Origin: Branchiostoma floridae
Taxonomy: Eukaryota; Chordata; Leptocardii; Amphioxiformes; Branchiostomatidae
DNA: 64,000 bases
Assembly (NCBI RefSeq): GCF_000003815.2
Contig: NC_049985.1
Location: forward strand, 10,204,206 to 10,268,205
Reading direction: 5' to 3'
Below the pieces are notes generated by a model that worked only from the letters and a program-made list of their open reading frames with translations, ran no database searches and was not told the DNA's origin. Both the position numbers and the translations under genes were made by a program. Shown here in pieces: positions 59,249-64,000 of the stretch (its first letter is position 1; every line of letters begins with the position of its first letter).

Positions 59249-61406
59249 TCCATGGGGGTAACTTCTTGAAGCTGATCCACAAAAAGGAAAAAAAACAGGT
59301 TAAAAACAGTGATGTTTCACTTCATGGAGGACTAGTACAGCTAACTTTTTTTCTCATTAAATCAGTTACACTTCTTGATTTTGTGAGCTTTGATTTTAAC
59401 TCACCTTGAAACTATGTGATAGAGATGCGAGTGGTTTTGTTAGGTGTAATCGAAAACTTCAACACTGTCTTACTCCAAATCTAAATAGTGAATTTAATGA
59501 GAGTCAAAGGACCCCTTATTTTGAAGCTTTTACGAGGCACACGAGTAAGTATGATAATCATCATATAATATAACCTATTGCAATTTCTTGCCTTTGGGCT
59601 AATTGCAAATGACAAGGTAATAATTAGGAATAAAGATGCTTCATTTGTGAAAATAATACATTATACCTAATTGCGATTCCAAGATCCATCTATGGATAGA
59701 AATGATAACCTAAATATGGGTACTATGTTGTTAAGCAATGGATGACAGAACATGGAGGCTGGAACATGGCATAGCGATTTTTTCCATTTTGTGTTTTAAC
59801 TTTCAGTAAGAGGGAATCAAAATAAAGATAAAATTTGCCGATGTTGTTTGCTTTTTTGAGAACTGTTGTAGGATCATCTAGAGATAATATGAATTTGGAC
59901 TGCTTTGAAGGTGCAGTATTTTACATATCCTCTCATGTACAGGTAATTTTCTAAATTGCCCTTTTCCTATTTCCAAGGGATGGTCATTGATTCCAATACA
60001 GTGACTGACAACAGAGTAATGAAGTAACAGTCAATAACCTCAAGATGTTTCTTTATACAGTGAGCACTTAAATTTGAGTTTTTTTAATGAAATCTTAGTT
60101 TATTGTCACCAATAGACCAATATTCTTGTACTCTACAGCCTTGTGGTCACCATACGTCCACCATTACCTATCTCAGGTCAGACTGAATCACCAAGTATAG
60201 TACTACAAAGGACATATAGAAACAGCCCATTACCGCTAACGCTGCCTGGAGGGATGGAAAACTGTGCCCAGATCCACTTTATGGTTGCCATAAAGTTCAG
60301 AGCGTATGGTCCCCCGGACGGAGTTGAAAGTCTTTATCAACCTTTTTATCTGTCCCAGTAATGCCTGTCTGTACTAAAGTTGCCATGTGGGCCTCTGCCA
60401 CCAGGCTTAAGTCTACATTTTCCATACCAGGCAGTTTATGGGCCATCCGTCCCCGAGAGACAGAACATCCCAAACAAGTGAGTAGTGGCATCATTTCAGG
60501 ATTTACTGTCCCTTCTGCCATGTCCTAAAGCCTTTTTTCATCAGCAAGCACCTGGCTGGCATAGCAGCCTGGATTAAGGGTGGAAAACACTCTGAGTGCA
60601 TGGAGGATGCCAGCAGCATGCAAAGCAGGTTCCCTTTAAATCCTGGCTCTTACTTTTGGTTATTGACATCCGGCGCTCAGATATAAAAATAGCTGGGTAG
60701 TTACATCTATTAGAATTACTTCAGTAGACAGTTATGTCTGTTTTTCTTCTATAGTTAAGAAGATGGAGGAAGGAAAAGTTGTTGTGATGGAAAGTTTTGT
60801 TTGGGGGCTAAGGATATGCCTGGCCCAATAGATTTCTTAGGCTCTGACATTTTAAAGATAAAATTTAGCCAGGAGTCAAGATGGGGAGGGATTGGAGGAA
60901 AATTTGAATTTGACAATTATTGTATCCACTTCTTGAAACTCTGGGTACCACAGAGCTGTTATCATGGTACTTGCTTATCGTTAATGGATTTCATACAAAG
61001 CCTTGAAGTTCTTGGTGTTACTAATAATTAAGGTGCCTGGGTGTTCTTAGAGTTTGCAGAGGATTCCTGACACGGAATTTATAGATTATCTTTTTGGAGT
61101 TTTGGCTATGTTTGTTACACTTGACCAATTGTGACCCTGAGTATCTATCTGAGTCTCACCCTCCAGTCTCCAGTAGGTTAAGAAAGCAAACAAAAGTCAC
61201 ATGGAACTGTAGAAGATATGTGGTGGAATGAGTGCTGTGTTGCTGGTCAGTCTAATGACTGGCCCTGCTATTAGGTTTGACGTCAAGTTGACAGCATGAA
61301 TGCCTCTTCAATCTGTCTCTGTCAACATTTGGGATAAGTGGTTTGCACTACCCTAACAATCCGACAGTTTCTTCGGAGTAGATGTTTTTAGACTCTGTAC
61401 ATGCAG
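59249..61406. other. Non-coding sequence
   Basis: No supported gene. A GC-richer stretch at 60.13-60.36 kb with an acceptor-like CTCTACAG is not backed by a good donor. Confidence 0.4.
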
Positions 61407-61468
61407 CAGTGAGGAGGCTAACAGTCGCAAGGACATTGAATCATTGGATTCTTTTTACACATTTAAAA
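61407..61468 (+). CDS. Candidate internal coding exon, unidentified
   Basis: The acceptor (GTACATGCAG) is modest, but the donor is excellent (AAAA|GTAAGTAT). The 62 nt read, after one base, SEEANSRKDIESLDSFYTFK and leave one base, phase 2 to 1. The frame beginning at the acceptor stops at once; a third frame is also open but less protein-like (VRRLTVARTLNHW). The acidic/Ser helix-like peptide is plausible for a linker. Phase agrees with a junction from 11654, where FTF would run into SSEEANS; that join is hypothetical. Family unknown. Confidence 0.38.
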
Positions 61469-64000
61469 GTAAGTATATCTATGATGTTGAGTCTGTGTAC
61501 TATCATACTTAGTAAGTTAGTTTACGGAGGTTCCCTTTATCTCTCCCTTACCAATAGTTCCGGGAGCATGGGAGCACAACAGTTAAGTTGTTATTGAAGT
61601 ATGATGGCAGAGTTGAACTAATTACTAGGACGGCACTAGATGCTTTTGGCAGGTGTCCAAACTAAGTCCACAGTTTACAGCCTCTTTCTTGCCCTGCACA
61701 CAAATTAGAAAAAAATGATCGGAGCATTTTGACTCTCATGACTTGTCCTTTCTAAACAACAGTCAAGGAGAAAGTAAACCTTACAGGATAGTACTATTAG
61801 GTTACTTACAAAAAACTTTTCTCATGATGCTATACAAAGAGATGGCTTAGATGGGCTCATGCCAATGTCTCAAGGGAAAAGATAATGAATGGAAGTGATG
61901 GAAAATCAATAGACTAATAGACTGTAAAACATTTTGCAGGCACCGGTCAATCAGGAGTGCTATATACCAATTAGGAGCCGTATTACCAGGCTAATAATTC
62001 TTTTATTCCTGTCTGCCAATACCAACAATAAACGTGACGTCCATCCAACTCCATGTCACTAATAAAGAACTTCTAATACGAAAGAGTAAATCCTTGCTGG
62101 CACCTTAGATAACCTAAGGCTAGTGCAATGGAGTTCTGTGTTTTGTATCATTTTTTCTCAACTGAGGAAACCAGCGGATAGGCTTCAAGAAATGATCTAA
62201 ATTTTATGTAACAGGTTTATGAATCCAGCAGTCATATCCTAGGCCCACGTAACATGTCAAATTTTTAACTCAGGCTGGCATTATCGGGAGTGTGACAACT
62301 TTTTCTGATATGTAAAGAGGAATTCATATAGAGCAGGAGTAAAAAAAGGACAGACGCAGAAGAAATTATTTCTAACAATAAAAACTGGCTGTCAAAGGTA
62401 TCATAATTTTGTGGTCCTGACAAGTTGACAATTGTCACAAAGTGTAAGAAAGCAAATTTATCATGATAGGCATCAACTGCAATCCAGCGAAGCCCCAAGG
62501 GTGTCCGGCAATATCCTGGTGGTGTGTGTAAAGCTGTCCAGATATCAGTTGATGTTGGCAATATCATAAAAAATGTGTGTTGAGTGCATCTACATGTAAC
62601 TCATCATTCTGCATGTAATCTCCAGAGAGCAATCTATGTTATCATTGTTGAAATTAGAAGGATTGATGAGTTTTTCTGTCTAGATTTTCATAATAATCAC
62701 AATTCGTCTTGTTTTGTTAAGTCAGATCCTATCACAGAAGCCTATTAAACAGAGGGGAAATGGACTTAGTACATCAGGTATCCAGATGCACACAGTTATT
62801 TAAAAAGACGTATCCATAATGCAATCTTTATGCCTTTGGATTTAAGCTAGCCTACATGTCTAGCTCGAAAGGTAGTAGGAGCTTTGAAATTTATGATCTT
62901 GATATTAGTCATAAGATTATCATAGCATAGGTTTATGCTTAGGAAAATCTTGATAGAAAATCTTATTGTAATGTGAATTGCAGAGTAAGCTTGAAAAATA
63001 ACAATGACTACAATTTTCTCATATTCAAAGCCAGCAAGCACATATCATTTAAAGCCAGTATTTAAAGCTAAGGGTTCCAGGTGTGATGCGCCATTCTGCA
63101 TAATGTTGTAAGATCTCATCAAAATGCTAAGGAGAAGTGTATATTACATAGATCAATAGGCAGCTGCCATTGGTGTTATTCGCACTTTGCTCAATACCAA
63201 TACCTATAACAATGTTACCTTTAATTTATATGTTAATATTTTAGGAAATTGTGAAACTGGTCTCTTCCATAAAGCAAGTCACTGAATTTTGATAATTTCT
63301 CTTTAATGTGTTTTGCAATCTGAATCATTTAAGTATGTCCTTCATTTTACTAACACCTGCATATCAACTGCCACAAAGATCTTTCTTCAGTTTCTTGAGT
63401 TATGCTTTCCACAACCATACCCAGCCAACCAGACCAACCAACTAGTGATGGTGCCAAAAACATACCATTATCAACCATCTTAGCATTGGTAATTACAGAT
63501 GCCATATAAATGTTAAGAACAAGGGGTATGAACATCCCCCATGCTAAACAATGAATGGACCCTGCCGAACTAAATGAAGCTGAGCTGTGATGAACATCAG
63601 GAGGTATCTCTGTTTTAATGTGCTGCAAAATCAGACCCTTAATGAGCATGTTAATGCCAAGTGATTAATGATTTGTCAAAAGCGATTAGCACTTTATGAA
63701 GCCAAGCAGCACATAGATAGTATCAGCTGTCATGCAGACTGTATAATATATGTCAGCAGCGTAACATATGCATTGTACAAGGTGTGATAAGAAAGTACTA
63801 TGTTTCTGAGGGACATAATGTCAAGAGAGATGGCAAGACAAAGCTAATCATAATGAAATTGTTGCAGTAGAATTCCTGCATGGCAATTAATCCAATCCCA
63901 CAGAGACCAGGCATAAGGTGTGACATGCACACAGGTCTCTAGGGGGCTTAAAAACAAAGCAAATTATGGCAATATTTTACAGTAAGATTCTCTATGTATT
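61469..64000. other. Non-coding sequence, possibly regulatory near its end
   Basis: No supported gene. Stretches at about 63060-63200 and 63590-63770 have homeodomain-type words in moderate density; the clearest composite site is listed separately. Confidence 0.4.
63662..63678 (+). promoter_or_regulatory. Pbx/Hox-like site with adjacent Meis/Prep half-site
   Basis: TGATTAAT (63662-63669) matches the bipartite Pbx-Hox consensus TGATNNAT. TGTCA (63674-63678) is the reverse complement of the Meis/Prep core TGACA, four bases downstream. TAAT cores lie nearby (CTTAATGAG, GTTAATGCC). Such spacing is typical of animal Hox-cofactor enhancers, but a single site can occur by chance. Confidence 0.3.

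Overview
This is about 64 kb of AT-rich animal nuclear DNA. It has no bacterial-type operons, rRNA genes or CRISPR arrays. Frequent TACATGTA words, a CR1-like non-LTR element, many short inverted-repeat DNA transposons and three 100-N scaffold gaps point to a draft assembly of a marine invertebrate. My best guess is an invertebrate deuterostome such as amphioxus (Branchiostoma). That rests on style and repeat content, not on a recognised host gene, so it is moderate confidence at most.

No complete host gene is visible. Seven plus-strand segments have a plausible splice acceptor or start codon, a good donor and an open frame (11.54, 12.53, 17.78, 22.46, 30.22, 34.12 and 61.41 kb). I could not name any of them. 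The window therefore looks like the intron-rich interior of one or more long genes. The 11.54 kb and 61.41 kb candidates are phase-compatible with each other; several neighbouring pairs are not, so some are probably false. A GC-rich block at 55.5-56.05 kb has paired inverted CCAAT boxes followed by a strong donor and could be an alternative promoter with a non-coding first exon. A Pbx/Hox-plus-Meis-like composite site lies at 63.66 kb.

Recognisable content is mostly mobile DNA. Three non-LTR retrotransposon remnants lie at 25.3-25.65, 26.95-27.34 and 40.85-41.9 kb; the last still encodes the FVDD catalytic motif. An inverted pair of tRNA-like repeats surrounds the second. A 578-bp mariner-type deletion derivative (52.87-53.45 kb) has near-perfect terminal repeats and a TA target duplication. 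Three larger elements are bounded by inverted repeats: 45.59-49.40 kb (3.8 kb, full of satellite-like arrays), 50.78-51.86 kb (TATA-flanked) and 58.01-59.24 kb (TTAA-flanked). A small MITE family beginning GGCCACACC has two well-bounded copies, one likely copy and several lone ends.

Local tandem arrays (about 150 bp at 21.6-22.2 kb, about 165 bp at 20.9-21.3 kb, about 163 bp at 47.5-47.9 kb, about 130 bp at 46.5-47.25 kb) and an almost perfect 64-bp hairpin next to a gap complete the picture. I see no defence or other organised gene system. The most novel material is the set of apparently non-autonomous DNA transposons and their tandem-repeat interiors.
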